Positions 8,396 to 15,674 of a DNA stretch of 33,048 nucleotides are shown here, in pieces. Position 1 is the first letter of the stretch. The number at the start of each line of letters is the position of its first letter. Source of the DNA: Candidatus Leptovillus gracilis (lineage in GTDB: Bacteria > Chloroflexota > Anaerolineae > Promineifilales > Promineifilaceae); contig JADJXA010000029.1 in the NCBI GenBank assembly GCA_016716065.1, forward strand, positions 1 to 33,048, in the 5' to 3' direction. A model generated the notes under the pieces. The model made no database searches, was not told the origin of the DNA, and was given only the letters and a program-made list of their open reading frames with translations. Both the position numbers and the translations under genes were made by a program.

Positions 8396-8520
8396 TGATC
8401 CGTATATTGATGGTGTTGGTAATTGTGTTGTTTGTTGCGGTTATGCTGCACCCGGCTTTTTCCCGCTGGCTGGAAAAGCTGGATGGTATAGACCGTGACG
8501 ACTTGGGGATGTTTGACTGA
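8395..8520 (+). CDS. Single-span membrane peptide, 41 aa
   Basis: Begins MIRILMVLVIVLFVAVML, one hydrophobic helix, followed by an acidic tail (EKLDGIDRDDLGMFD). GGAGG at 8384-8388 lies six bases from ATG 8395, and the start overlaps the previous TGA. The stop overlaps the following ATG. Small membrane peptides of this kind in phages act in superinfection exclusion, lysis control or as anchors; nothing in the sequence distinguishes these. Confidence 0.6.
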   Translation: MIRILMVLVIVLFVAVMLHPAFSRWLEKLDGIDRDDLGMFD

Positions 8521-8681
8521 TGTGTGACTGTGGCGCGGACCTGCTCATGTGGCAATTGCTCTTCTTCGGCATGGCCCTGATTGCCCTGATTCTGGCCTGG
8601 CTTGCCGAGCCATCCAGCGGCCGGTATGAGCGGGTCCGCACCTGGTTAAATAAACGCAGCAACACGAGGAAAAGACAATGA
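8520..8681 (+). CDS. Small membrane protein with CDC motif, 53 aa
   Basis: The ATG shares the A of the preceding TGA, and the TGA at 8679-8681 overlaps the next ATG (ATGA), so it is wedged without gaps between two genes. The product starts MCDCGADLLMWQLL, continues as one hydrophobic helix (LLFFGMALIALILAWLA) and ends in a basic tail (KRSNTRKRQ). The positive-inside rule suggests the C-terminus is cytoplasmic. The two cysteines near the N-terminus could form a disulfide or bind metal. No family recognised. Confidence 0.55.
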   Translation: MCDCGADLLMWQLLFFGMALIALILAWLAEPSSGRYERVRTWLNKRSNTRKRQ

Positions 8682-9358
8682 ACGAAACCACAAATGCAGA
8701 TGGTTATTTAGAGAACCGCTTGTCTGAGCGGATGCAGGTCAGTTGGCGCAGCGCCGTGCCAGAATACACGGCGATGGTCTTTCGCTATTCGTTTCTCTTC
8801 GGCGCCGGCATGTGGGCGCTGATTTATCTGATGCCCTCTGGCGCCGGCGGCATTCAGTTCTATGGCTGGCGCGTCTGGTTGTGGTTGGTTATCTCATCCA
8901 TCATGGCCGGGTTGGTGGCGGCCGGGTTTGCCGCGTCCCTGGCAACGGTGGTAAAGGACTGGTTCTATCCATACAGCACGCCCTACTCTACCACTCGCAG
9001 CCTGCCGCGCACGGCCGCCCCGGCCGATGCCAAACCCCGGTCTTTGGCGCGTGTCATGGAGAATGGAAGCATCTTCTACGGGATGGAAAAGCTGGAACCG
9101 GAGCGTTGGCTGGCGTTGGCGCGGGCGCTGGTAGAGCGCGGCGAACGCCAGATCAGTCGGCGCAAATTGGCCGAATGGGGCGTAGTGGATGATCGGCTTG
9201 GACCGGTCGCCAAGCAGTTTATTGTGGACCTGAACACGTTGAAATATGTGCAGGGTAGGGGGAATGATTTGTACGAAGCGAGTGAAGATTTGGTTAACTA
9301 TGTGGCCGACATGTTCCCGGCCATGCGGCCGGGGCAGATGCCGCTCCCCCTACCCTAA
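8678..9358 (+). CDS. Membrane protein with winged-helix-like C-terminal domain
   Basis: Product of 226 residues with two hydrophobic segments at about 35-52 and 65-90, a Ser/Pro-rich linker (about 95-125), and a soluble C-terminal domain. The latter includes ERQISRRKLAEWGVVDDRLGPVAKQF, which looks like a helix-turn-helix or winged helix. AACACGAGGAAAAGACA supplies a ribosome-binding site (GAGG, 8666-8669). With the membrane-anchored HTH protein at 7428 this makes two membrane proteins with possible DNA-binding tails in one operon. Fold assignment of the C-terminal part is tentative. Confidence 0.6.
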   Translation: MNETTNADGYLENRLSERMQVSWRSAVPEYTAMVFRYSFLFGAGMWALIYLMPSGAGGIQFYGWRVWLWLVISSIMAGLVAAGFAASLATVVKDWFYPYSTPYSTTRSLPRTAAPADAKPRSLARVMENGSIFYGMEKLEPERWLALARALVERGERQISRRKLAEWGVVDDRLGPVAKQFIVDLNTLKYVQGRGNDLYEASEDLVNYVADMFPAMRPGQMPLPLP

Positions 9359-9367
9359 ACGAAAAAA

Positions 9368-9408
9368 CGGGTGGTGGTAGCGTGGTAGAGACCAGCCACC
9401 ACCACCCG
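9368..9408 (+). other. Hairpin between membrane-protein genes
   Basis: CGGGTGGTGGT at 9368-9378 pairs perfectly with ACCACCACCCG at 9398-9408, an 11-bp stem with a 19-base loop. No T-run follows, so a rho-independent terminator is unlikely; attenuation or mRNA protection is possible. Confidence 0.4.
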
Positions 9409-9431
9409 CCACCACCGAAACGAGGACGAAA

Positions 9432-9608
9432 ATGGTAGATGACCTGATTTTGGACGTGATAATGATAGCGCTGTTGTTGGGCCTGTTGATGTGTGGTTTG
9501 GTGCTGCCAGCGGTTTTAGCGCAGCCCCGCGCGGCCAAATCCAGCAGCAAAGTAAATTGGTTGGAACAAGTTTGTCGGGAGGTATCGCAAGATGTTGACA
9601 GAGATTAA
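9432..9608 (+). CDS. Small single-span membrane protein, 58 aa
   Basis: Starts MVDDLILDVIMIALLLG with one long hydrophobic helix (about 7-31), then a short polar tail containing one cysteine. GAGG at 9422-9425 is properly spaced from ATG 9432. The 3' end overlaps the next gene by 17 bases. It is the third short one-helix membrane gene in about 1.2 kb. Function unknown; comparable small phage membrane proteins affect superinfection or lysis. Confidence 0.55.
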   Translation: MVDDLILDVIMIALLLGLLMCGLVLPAVLAQPRAAKSSSKVNWLEQVCREVSQDVDRD

Positions 9609-9912
9609 GGAAATTTTAGACGGATTGTTGGCCGCGTCGGGCAACCTGGCGCAAGTCGCAGATATTGGGGCGGCGTATTCGTATGTGGCTGAGGCCGCCC
9701 CGGACCCGGCGACGGGTAAACGGATCATGCGCGCCGTCGCCGATGGCAAGTGCGTTTACCTGACAGCCCCCTTGACCAATAAAACGGCGTTCAGGCACGC
9801 ATTCGACCAGACAGGCAGACAGTATGACCTGCGCATTGCCGATGATGGCCAAAGTTTCAGTCTGTATCCAATACGCGCAGCCCTGCCGTTTGTGGCCCCG
9901 GTTCCGAGGTAA
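9592..9912 (+). CDS. Hypothetical protein, 106 aa
   Basis: Begins MLTEIKEILDGLLAASGNLAQV with GGGAGG 11 bases upstream. The N-terminal half is helical and the C-terminal half alternates strands (GKCVYLTAPLTNK, then QYDLRIADDGQSFSLYPI), giving a small alpha/beta pattern. It is soluble. It ends two bases before the next ATG. No family recognised. Confidence 0.6.
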   Translation: MLTEIKEILDGLLAASGNLAQVADIGAAYSYVAEAAPDPATGKRIMRAVADGKCVYLTAPLTNKTAFRHAFDQTGRQYDLRIADDGQSFSLYPIRAALPFVAPVPR

Positions 9913-9914
9913 AC

Positions 9915-10166
9915 ATGTGCGAGCACAAAACAGCAGTTACCCTATCCTATGCCACCCACCAAAAGCCGTACAACGTGCTGCTCTGCACCTGGGGCTGTGG
10001 CGAACATCTTATCAGCGTAACAGATGCGGCCGGCGTCAGCCGGGAATGGGCCGTCAGCGAATTGCTGGCGCAGGCGTTCCCCCAGTCGTCCGCGCCCCAT
10101 AGGTTGCAACCGATGCCTCTGGATGAGGCATTGGCCGTGATTAAACGAGTAACCAGAATCGAGTAG
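9915..10166 (+). CDS. Hypothetical Cys-containing protein, 83 aa
   Basis: Starts MCEHKTAVTLSY. Cysteines at position 2 and in LLCTWGCGEH could bind a metal, and a helical C-terminal part follows (LDEALAVIKRVTRIE). GAGG at 9906-9909 precedes the ATG. It lies 17 bases before the ParB-like gene and probably shares its transcript. Function unknown. Confidence 0.6.
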   Translation: MCEHKTAVTLSYATHQKPYNVLLCTWGCGEHLISVTDAAGVSREWAVSELLAQAFPQSSAPHRLQPMPLDEALAVIKRVTRIE

Positions 10167-10183
10167 AACATCCAGGAGAAACA

Positions 10184-12034
10184 ATGACTATAGAACTTAT
10201 CCCCCTCAACAACATTCGCCGCGATGGTGGCACGCAATCACGCGCCAGCATGAACCCCCAAACCATCGTTGAATACCAAGACGCCCTCGTCGAGGCGCGC
10301 GGCCAGGAATGTGCCACCGCCAAAGGGTGGCCCTTCCCGCCTGTCACCGTCTATTATGATGGCACGGATTATCATCTAAGCGATGGCTACCACCGCACCA
10401 TTGCCGCCGCCGCCGAGGGATGGTTCCAAATCCCCTGCGACGTGCGCCAGGGAACACGGCGCGACGCCGTTCTGGCCAGCGTCGCCGCCAATGCGGATCA
10501 TGGCCTGCGGCGCAACCAGGCCGACAAACGCCGGGCCATAGAAACCCTGCTGCGCGATGACGAATGGGGCCAATGGAGCGACCGCGAAATCGCCCGGCGC
10601 ACAAACACCACCCACCCCACAGTGGCCGTCATCCGCGCCGAGGTAGAAAAGCTCACTGGTAAATTTACCAGTGAACGCCGGTATACAGATCGGCATGGCA
10701 ACGAAACCACTATGCAGAAAGCGCAGCCAAAAGCAGACTCCACCGATTACGCCATCGCCTACGACTGGCTGGACGGCTATCAGGACGAAAAGGGCCGCCG
10801 CTGGTACGATTTAGAGACCAACCAGGTCATCCACGCCAACTCTCCTTGTTATCAGGCGTTTGTGGCCGAATTCCCCGACATCGCCGACCCAAAGCAATAC
10901 CTCAAAGATTCATTGGACCGGTTGCAGCGGGCACGCCGCGACGAGCAGGATCGGGAAACCAACCAGAGAATAGACGCCTGCGAAGCTGCCATGCGGGGCT
11001 ACGCCACCACGCCATCCCTGATGGATGAATTGCTAGACAACCCACACAAATGTGCGCCGAACTTTGACCCTGACAACCGTTTCCATGCCGCCACCATCAT
11101 CGTGGCTGTCAGCAGAATACGTGACGAACGAAAAAAGGCCCATCCTTCGACGGGCATTTTTGAACAACATGACGTAAAGGTAGCCGAGTGTGTGGCGGCC
11201 ATACGGGCTGCCGCCATAGCGGATTGGGGGATGATTAAAATTTTGGATAATCCGTTGGCACATCGCCGGGTATTCGACCCCTACCAGCACTACAACAATC
11301 ACATCGTCCTGTCGGCCGTCGAGGTGCTGCGCAAAGAGCGGCAAACGTTACAGACGCCAGCCGTAGACTTGACCCCTGTGCCTCAAGCCGCCGACCCTGT
11401 GCTAAAAGCTCTGCCAGTTAAGCCGGAAAAGTGTCCAAAATGCAAAGCGCCATTGGCAAACATTGAAACAAGAACACTGGGAGATCGGGCAGACCTCGAC
11501 GCCAGCTGCGCTAACTGTGGCACGGAGCATCATTGGTTTTCATTCTTCGGAAAAACAGAATGGACGTATGCTTACAGCAGAGAGCCAAAGCCGCCAGTAG
11601 GCCAGCTTATGGCTGATCGTGCAGCCGCTGGCAGCCGCGACGCCGCTGCTAAAGCTGCCGCTGAAATGACCGCCGCCGACCTGCCACCCGCAAGCCGGAT
11701 AATCCTGCGCAACGACAACGGCGAAGCCACCGATAGCGGCCTGCGCGAATCCTACACCGATAAGACCGGAACAACCTACCATCGGCTCACTGTCACCAAC
11801 GGCCATGGCCACACGCAGCATACCTTCCAGCCAGCCACCCCCACCGCCGAATCCGAAGACACAGCCATCCGCGATGAACTATTCGCCGTGCGCCAGACGA
11901 CCACCCGGCTGGCTGCCACCCTCAGCGTAGATGCAGTAGGCGTTGGCTGCATCGCGGCTCTGGCGCAGGCCATGACCAACCTCGACAAAGCCCTGAGCGC
12001 CTACGAAAAACACCAGGCGTCGCTGGCCGATTAG
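10184..12034 (+). CDS. ParB-like domain protein with zinc ribbon
   Basis: Product of 616 residues. The N-terminus has the ParB/sulfiredoxin-type nuclease-like fold, with the signature DGYHRTIAA at 67-75. A helix-turn-helix follows (about 131-157, SDREIARRTNTTHPTVAVIR). A four-cysteine zinc ribbon is present (CPKC at 417-420 and CANC at 442-445), and the C-terminal third is Ala/Thr-rich and helical. Known family members bind a centromere-like site, hydrolyse CTP or cut DNA; which applies is unknown. No ParA is visible nearby. A 22-bp perfect palindrome lies in the gene just after the HTH codons and recurs at 30872. AGGAGAA precedes ATG 10184. The gene ends right before a promoter for the late region. 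Confidence 0.75.
   Translation: MTIELIPLNNIRRDGGTQSRASMNPQTIVEYQDALVEARGQECATAKGWPFPPVTVYYDGTDYHLSDGYHRTIAAAAEGWFQIPCDVRQGTRRDAVLASVAANADHGLRRNQADKRRAIETLLRDDEWGQWSDREIARRTNTTHPTVAVIRAEVEKLTGKFTSERRYTDRHGNETTMQKAQPKADSTDYAIAYDWLDGYQDEKGRRWYDLETNQVIHANSPCYQAFVAEFPDIADPKQYLKDSLDRLQRARRDEQDRETNQRIDACEAAMRGYATTPSLMDELLDNPHKCAPNFDPDNRFHAATIIVAVSRIRDERKKAHPSTGIFEQHDVKVAECVAAIRAAAIADWGMIKILDNPLAHRRVFDPYQHYNNHIVLSAVEVLRKERQTLQTPAVDLTPVPQAADPVLKALPVKPEKCPKCKAPLANIETRTLGDRADLDASCANCGTEHHWFSFFGKTEWTYAYSREPKPPVGQLMADRAAAGSRDAAAKAAAEMTAADLPPASRIILRNDNGEATDSGLRESYTDKTGTTYHRLTVTNGHGHTQHTFQPATPTAESEDTAIRDELFAVRQTTTRLAATLSVDAVGVGCIAALAQAMTNLDKALSAYEKHQASLAD
10653..10674. repeat. 22-bp palindrome inside ParB-like gene, copy 1
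   Basis: Half-site TCACTGGTAAA followed by its reverse complement. It encodes the LTGKFTSE stretch directly after the predicted HTH. An identical 22-mer forms the core of the terminator at 30872-30893. Confidence 0.6.
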
Positions 12035-12064
12035 TTGACCAATCCGGCCGTTCTCTGATACACT
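12035..12064 (+). promoter_or_regulatory. Promoter TTGACC-N18-TACACT
   Basis: TTGACC at 12035-12040 and TACACT at 12059-12064 are separated by 18 bases, and TG precedes the -10 (TGATACACT, extended -10). It starts right after the ParB-like stop codon. Transcription would begin near 12071 and meet the hairpin at 12109-12136. Confidence 0.6.
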
Positions 12065-12070
12065 ACAACC

Positions 12071-12141
12071 GCTCGCCCAACAACCGCCCGATTTGTCTTC
12101 CTCCTGGCAAGAGAGCGCCTACACAGGCGCTCTCTTCGTTT
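12071..12141 (+). ncRNA. Candidate short RNA between promoter and terminator
   Basis: A transcript from the 12035 promoter that stops at the 12109-12136 hairpin would be about 70 bases long. It contains CTTCCTCCTGG (12097-12107), whose CCTCC could pair with the GGAGG ribosome-binding sites of the accessory genes. This is inference from the layout; it may be simply the leader of a read-through late transcript. Confidence 0.3.
12109..12136 (+). terminator. Perfect 12-bp hairpin, probable terminator
   Basis: AAGAGAGCGCCT pairs perfectly with AGGCGCTCTCTT across the 4-base loop ACAC; CGTTTCTGG follows, so the U-tract is weak. It lies between two promoters of the same type and could serve as a regulated terminator or attenuator. 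Confidence 0.6.
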
Positions 12142-12177
12142 CTGGCCCGCCTCTTGTTGCATAACCACAACAATTAA

Positions 12178-12207
12178 TTGACTTCTCTCTCTGGTATGGT
12201 GTACACT
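12178..12207 (+). promoter_or_regulatory. Late promoter TTGACT-N18-TACACT
   Basis: TTGACT at 12178-12183 and TACACT at 12202-12207, again 18 bases apart. GTGTACAC spans the -10. This is the best candidate for the promoter of the packaging and structural genes, with transcription starting about 25 bases before the terminase ATG. Confidence 0.65.
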
Positions 12208-12249
12208 ATGGACGAAAAATGTTTCATTTTGAAGCATAAATGGTCCATA
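12207..12249. promoter_or_regulatory. Symmetric 43-bp dyad over the late start region
   Basis: TATGGAC (12207-12213) mirrors GTCCATA (12243-12249), and ATGTTTC (12219-12225) mirrors GAAGCAT (12231-12237, one mismatch). Both pairs are centred on 12228. It covers the expected transcription start and the first terminase codon, so a bound regulator would block the late promoter. It also contains a six-codon frame (12219-12239, MFHFEA) whose stop abuts the terminase ATG. Confidence 0.5.
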
Positions 12250-12809
12250 TGATGCAACAACAACAGCCCTTACCCGGCCTGCCGGCCGAACCAGCGCCAA
12301 TCTACGACCAAACCCATCCTGCCGAGCGCGCCCTCTTCGAGCTAATGCTCGGTGATTTTCCCTGGTCGGATACCTACCTGGCGCTGCTCGAAGAGGGGTG
12401 GGAATGGCGCAAAGCCGCCTACATCGCCTGGGCCAGCCTGCCCGCCACCAGCCGCCGCCCGCCCAGCCTCGGCCAATTCGCCGACGTTATCGGCCTGGCT
12501 ACCACCAAGCAAATTCGCGCCTGGCGGCTGAAGAATAAAGCCATAGACCTGGCCGTACAGCGTCTCAGCCTCAGCAACCTGCTCGACGACGCCCCGGCCG
12601 TCATCCAGGCGCTCATAGACAGCGCCAGCGACGCCAACTACAAAGCCGCCCCCGACCGCAAGCTATTCTTCGAGATGACCGGCATGTACGTACCCCGCTC
12701 CAGACTCGGCCTGGCGCTAGACACCACCGAAGACGACGCCGACATGAGCAGCCTCAGCCGCGACGACCTGGCGCGACTGGCAGGCATGGGAACCGCCGAC
12801 GATGAGTGA
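12240..12809 (+). CDS. terS: Terminase small subunit
   Basis: Product of 189 residues, assigned mainly by its place directly before, and overlapping, the large subunit. It has the family's plan: an N-terminal helical part with a helix-turn-helix-like segment (SLGQFADVIGLATTKQIRAWRLKNKAIDLAV, about 78-108), a central helical region for oligomerisation, and an acidic C-terminus. It should recognise phage DNA for packaging. Starts at 12240, 12249 or 12252 are possible, and none has a clear Shine-Dalgarno sequence. The mRNA leader would be only about 25 bases, and a six-codon upstream frame could supply coupling instead. Confidence 0.7.
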   Translation: MVHMMQQQQPLPGLPAEPAPIYDQTHPAERALFELMLGDFPWSDTYLALLEEGWEWRKAAYIAWASLPATSRRPPSLGQFADVIGLATTKQIRAWRLKNKAIDLAVQRLSLSNLLDDAPAVIQALIDSASDANYKAAPDRKLFFEMTGMYVPRSRLGLALDTTEDDADMSSLSRDDLARLAGMGTADDE

Positions 12810-14397
12810 TCGCGCCCGGGCCGCCCGCCAGGAGTTTGCCCGCCGACTGCTGGCCGAGCGCTCCCTCATTGACTTTTGCGCCTACGTAGACCCGGACGCG
12901 CGCATCAGCGACGACGGCGACCCCTTTGTCAACAGTTGGTATCGCGCCGCCCATTTGCAGCTCATCGCCCACTACCTGGAATTGGCCGAGTCCGGCGAAC
13001 TGTGGCGCGACGTGCCCGGCGACGGAAAAAAAACACTCATCATCACCACCCCGCCGCGCCACTGGAAATCCAGCCTGGTTAGCCGCAAATTCCCCGCCTG
13101 GTTTGTCGGCCGTCGCAAAAGCGCCAACCGCCCCCACCAGGTCATCCTCGCCAGCTACGGCGCGACCCTGGCCGAAGCCAACAATCGCGCCGTCTTAGAA
13201 CTGATGGTGCAGCCGCGCTACCAATCCGTCTTCACCGGCATCCAGCTTAGCAGCAAAAGCCAGGCCGTGAATGAATGGTCATTGGCTGGCGAACCCTACC
13301 CAACGGCCGTAGCCGCCGGCGTGGGTGGCGGCCTCACCGGCCAGGGCGCGGACGTACTGGTAATAGATGATCCCATCAAAGACCGCGCCGAGGCCAACAG
13401 CGCCACCGCCCGCGCCCGCCTCTGGGGCTGGTGGGAAGATGTGGCCCGCACCCGCCTCAACCCCGATGGCTTCGCCGTCATCGTCCTCACCCGCTGGCAT
13501 CCTGATGACATCGTTGGCCGCCTGCTGGACCAACAAAAACGCGAGCCAGGCGCAGAACGCATTGTCCACTTGCGCCTGCCCGCCCTGGCCGAAACACCCG
13601 CCGAGCGTGAAGCCGCCGCCAGCCAGGGCCTGCCCTGGGACAGCAAAGACCCCCTGAACCGCGACCCCGGCTTTGCCCTCTGGCCAGAGCGCATCACCGC
13701 TGAAGAACATGAAGCCACCAAACGCGCCGCCCCCACCAGCTTCAACAGCCTCTTCCAGGGCCGCCCCTCACCCGAAGGTGGGTACGTGGTTGGCCGCGAC
13801 AATTTCAAATTCCTGCCCCAGGCTCCCAAGACCCACATCAAGTGGGTCATGCCTGTAGACTGGGCCTACACTGAAAAGCAGGTAGCCCCGCGCCACAAAA
13901 GCGACCCCGACTTTACGGCCGTTGGCCTGCTCGGCCTGTGGACCCCCAGCGGCAACAAAGAAGATGCCCGCCTGGTCTTGGCCTTCGCCGACCGCATCCA
14001 GGCCGATCAGCACGGCGCTAAAGAATTCGTCAAGCGCAGCATCCTGGCCCTGGGTCGGGGCGTGCCCGTGCGCAGCGCCCAGGACGGCATAGACCGCCTG
14101 TTCCTGTCGTCCATGCGCAGCGACCCCCAACTGCTGCCCTACAGCATCAAGAACCTGCCCCACCTGCCCGGCGACAAAGTGACAAAGGCCACCCCCTGGA
14201 TGGAAATGGCCCAGGCGGGCAACTTTTACATAGTGGTTGGCGCATGGAACGAAACCTTCCTCAGCAGCGTCGAGCAGTTCCCCCACGGCGCCCATGACGA
14301 CTTAGAAGATATGATCAGCGTCGGCGCGCATTACTACGGCCTCGGCTACAAAAGCCGCCAGGTCAGCGCCGCCGTTGTGCAGGGATTCGGTAAATGA
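12802..14397 (+). CDS. terL: Terminase large subunit (packaging ATPase/nuclease)
   Basis: Product of 531 residues, normal for the family. It drives DNA into the prohead and cuts it. The ATPase half shows a Walker A-like segment TTPPRHWKSSLVSR (82-95), Walker B VLVIDDP (185-191) and TRWHPDD (230-236), the latter two typical of phage terminases. The usual form of the first motif is PPRHGKS; here the glycine is Trp88 (codon 13063-13065), which is odd. The nuclease half begins near VMPVDWAY (about 350). It overlaps the small subunit by eight bases and the portal by four, so packaging genes are translated together. Confidence 0.92.
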   Translation: MSDRARAARQEFARRLLAERSLIDFCAYVDPDARISDDGDPFVNSWYRAAHLQLIAHYLELAESGELWRDVPGDGKKTLIITTPPRHWKSSLVSRKFPAWFVGRRKSANRPHQVILASYGATLAEANNRAVLELMVQPRYQSVFTGIQLSSKSQAVNEWSLAGEPYPTAVAAGVGGGLTGQGADVLVIDDPIKDRAEANSATARARLWGWWEDVARTRLNPDGFAVIVLTRWHPDDIVGRLLDQQKREPGAERIVHLRLPALAETPAEREAAASQGLPWDSKDPLNRDPGFALWPERITAEEHEATKRAAPTSFNSLFQGRPSPEGGYVVGRDNFKFLPQAPKTHIKWVMPVDWAYTEKQVAPRHKSDPDFTAVGLLGLWTPSGNKEDARLVLAFADRIQADQHGAKEFVKRSILALGRGVPVRSAQDGIDRLFLSSMRSDPQLLPYSIKNLPHLPGDKVTKATPWMEMAQAGNFYIVVGAWNETFLSSVEQFPHGAHDDLEDMISVGAHYYGLGYKSRQVSAAVVQGFGK

Positions 14398-15674
14398 GCA
14401 AATCAATCTTTGACCTCGACGAATTCAAACCCTACGCCCGCCAATTCATGGCCCGGCGCAGCCGCGCCGCCCGTTACTGGCGCTATTACAAAGCGGAAGC
14501 CTACAACAATCCGCAAAACGGCAGCCCGATGGGTCAATTTGTCCTCAGCCGCATCGCCGACGCCACCCGACCCCTTTTCACCCCGCTGGCCCGCGCCGTC
14601 AACCTGGATGTCGCCCTCATCCCTGGCGGCTGGCAGCTGGCCGCCACCGCCAGCCAACACCAGGACGCCATGGACGTTCTATTCCGCGAAAGCGCCTGGC
14701 CGGTGGAAGGCGACCTCTTTGTAAAGTACGTCGCCAGTATGGGCGAAGCCGCCCTCTACATCAGCGATGAGCGCGTGAGCAAGCGGCTGCGCTTGCAGAG
14801 CTTGCGCCCCGACGCCTACCTGGTGGTCCCTGCTGGCCGCTACGACCCCACCCCTGCTCTGGCAATTTTGCTCACCGCGGGCACGGACGAAAAAGGGGAC
14901 GTAACCGAAGAGGCCACCATCCTGCAACCCAACCTCGTGCGCACCTATGTCAACGGCGAACCGAAAGGGGTAGACGGCCGTTCGCCCCAATACACCAACG
15001 CCCTCGGCTTTGTGCCTATCGTCGAATGCAAAAACGACCCCGGCGACGGCGCTGGCGAACCCACCTTCGACGACGCCATCGCCAGCCTCAACCAGGTCAA
15101 CATCCAGGCCACCCACCTGGCGAACATCATCCAAAAACACGTCGAACCGCAGTGGGCCGCCTTCGGCGCTGAGGCCGGCGACCTGCAAAAAAGTGGCGAC
15201 CTGGTCTGGTTTTTCCCCGAAGGCAGCGACGTGAAAGCGGTGTTGGCCGCTGTGGACTTCGATGGCGTGTTGAAGTTCATCCAGGAAATCAAATCAGAGG
15301 TCAAAGACAGCCTGCCAGAACTCAGCCTCAGCAAATTGGTGGGCGTCGAGCGCGTCGCCGCCGCCACCATCGAGCTGCAAATGGCCGAAGCCGTCTTCAA
15401 AATTCGCCGGATGCGCAAGCCGGTAGACCTGGCCGTTGCCGATGCCCTGCGCCTGGCCGGTCGCGTCGCCGCCGACATCGGCCGTCCCGACCTGGCCGCG
15501 CTCAATGACCCCACGCTGGCCTTTGACGCCGACCGGCCGGTCATCGGCATGGACGCCCTGACCCGGCTGCAAATCGAATCCGCCAGCCAGACCACCGCCA
15601 TGAGCCGTCTGGCCTTCGAGCGTGAGCAGATGCTGATCGCTGGCCAGCAGGGCAAGGAGACGCCCGATGCCTGA
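14394..15674 (+). CDS. Portal protein
   Basis: Product of 426 residues, of the SPP1 gp6-like type. It forms the dodecameric ring at the head vertex through which DNA passes. The position directly after the terminase, the N-terminal Arg/Tyr-rich region, the central beta part (GEAALYISDERVSK; PDAYLVVPAGRYDP) and the long helical C-terminal half (FDGVLKFIQEIKSEVKDSLPELSLSKL, stem-helix-like) all fit the family. The start overlaps the terminase stop (ATGA), and its 3' end overlaps the MuF gene by eight bases. Length is at the short end for portals. Confidence 0.8.
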   Translation: MSKSIFDLDEFKPYARQFMARRSRAARYWRYYKAEAYNNPQNGSPMGQFVLSRIADATRPLFTPLARAVNLDVALIPGGWQLAATASQHQDAMDVLFRESAWPVEGDLFVKYVASMGEAALYISDERVSKRLRLQSLRPDAYLVVPAGRYDPTPALAILLTAGTDEKGDVTEEATILQPNLVRTYVNGEPKGVDGRSPQYTNALGFVPIVECKNDPGDGAGEPTFDDAIASLNQVNIQATHLANIIQKHVEPQWAAFGAEAGDLQKSGDLVWFFPEGSDVKAVLAAVDFDGVLKFIQEIKSEVKDSLPELSLSKLVGVERVAAATIELQMAEAVFKIRRMRKPVDLAVADALRLAGRVAADIGRPDLAALNDPTLAFDADRPVIGMDALTRLQIESASQTTAMSRLAFEREQMLIAGQQGKETPDA

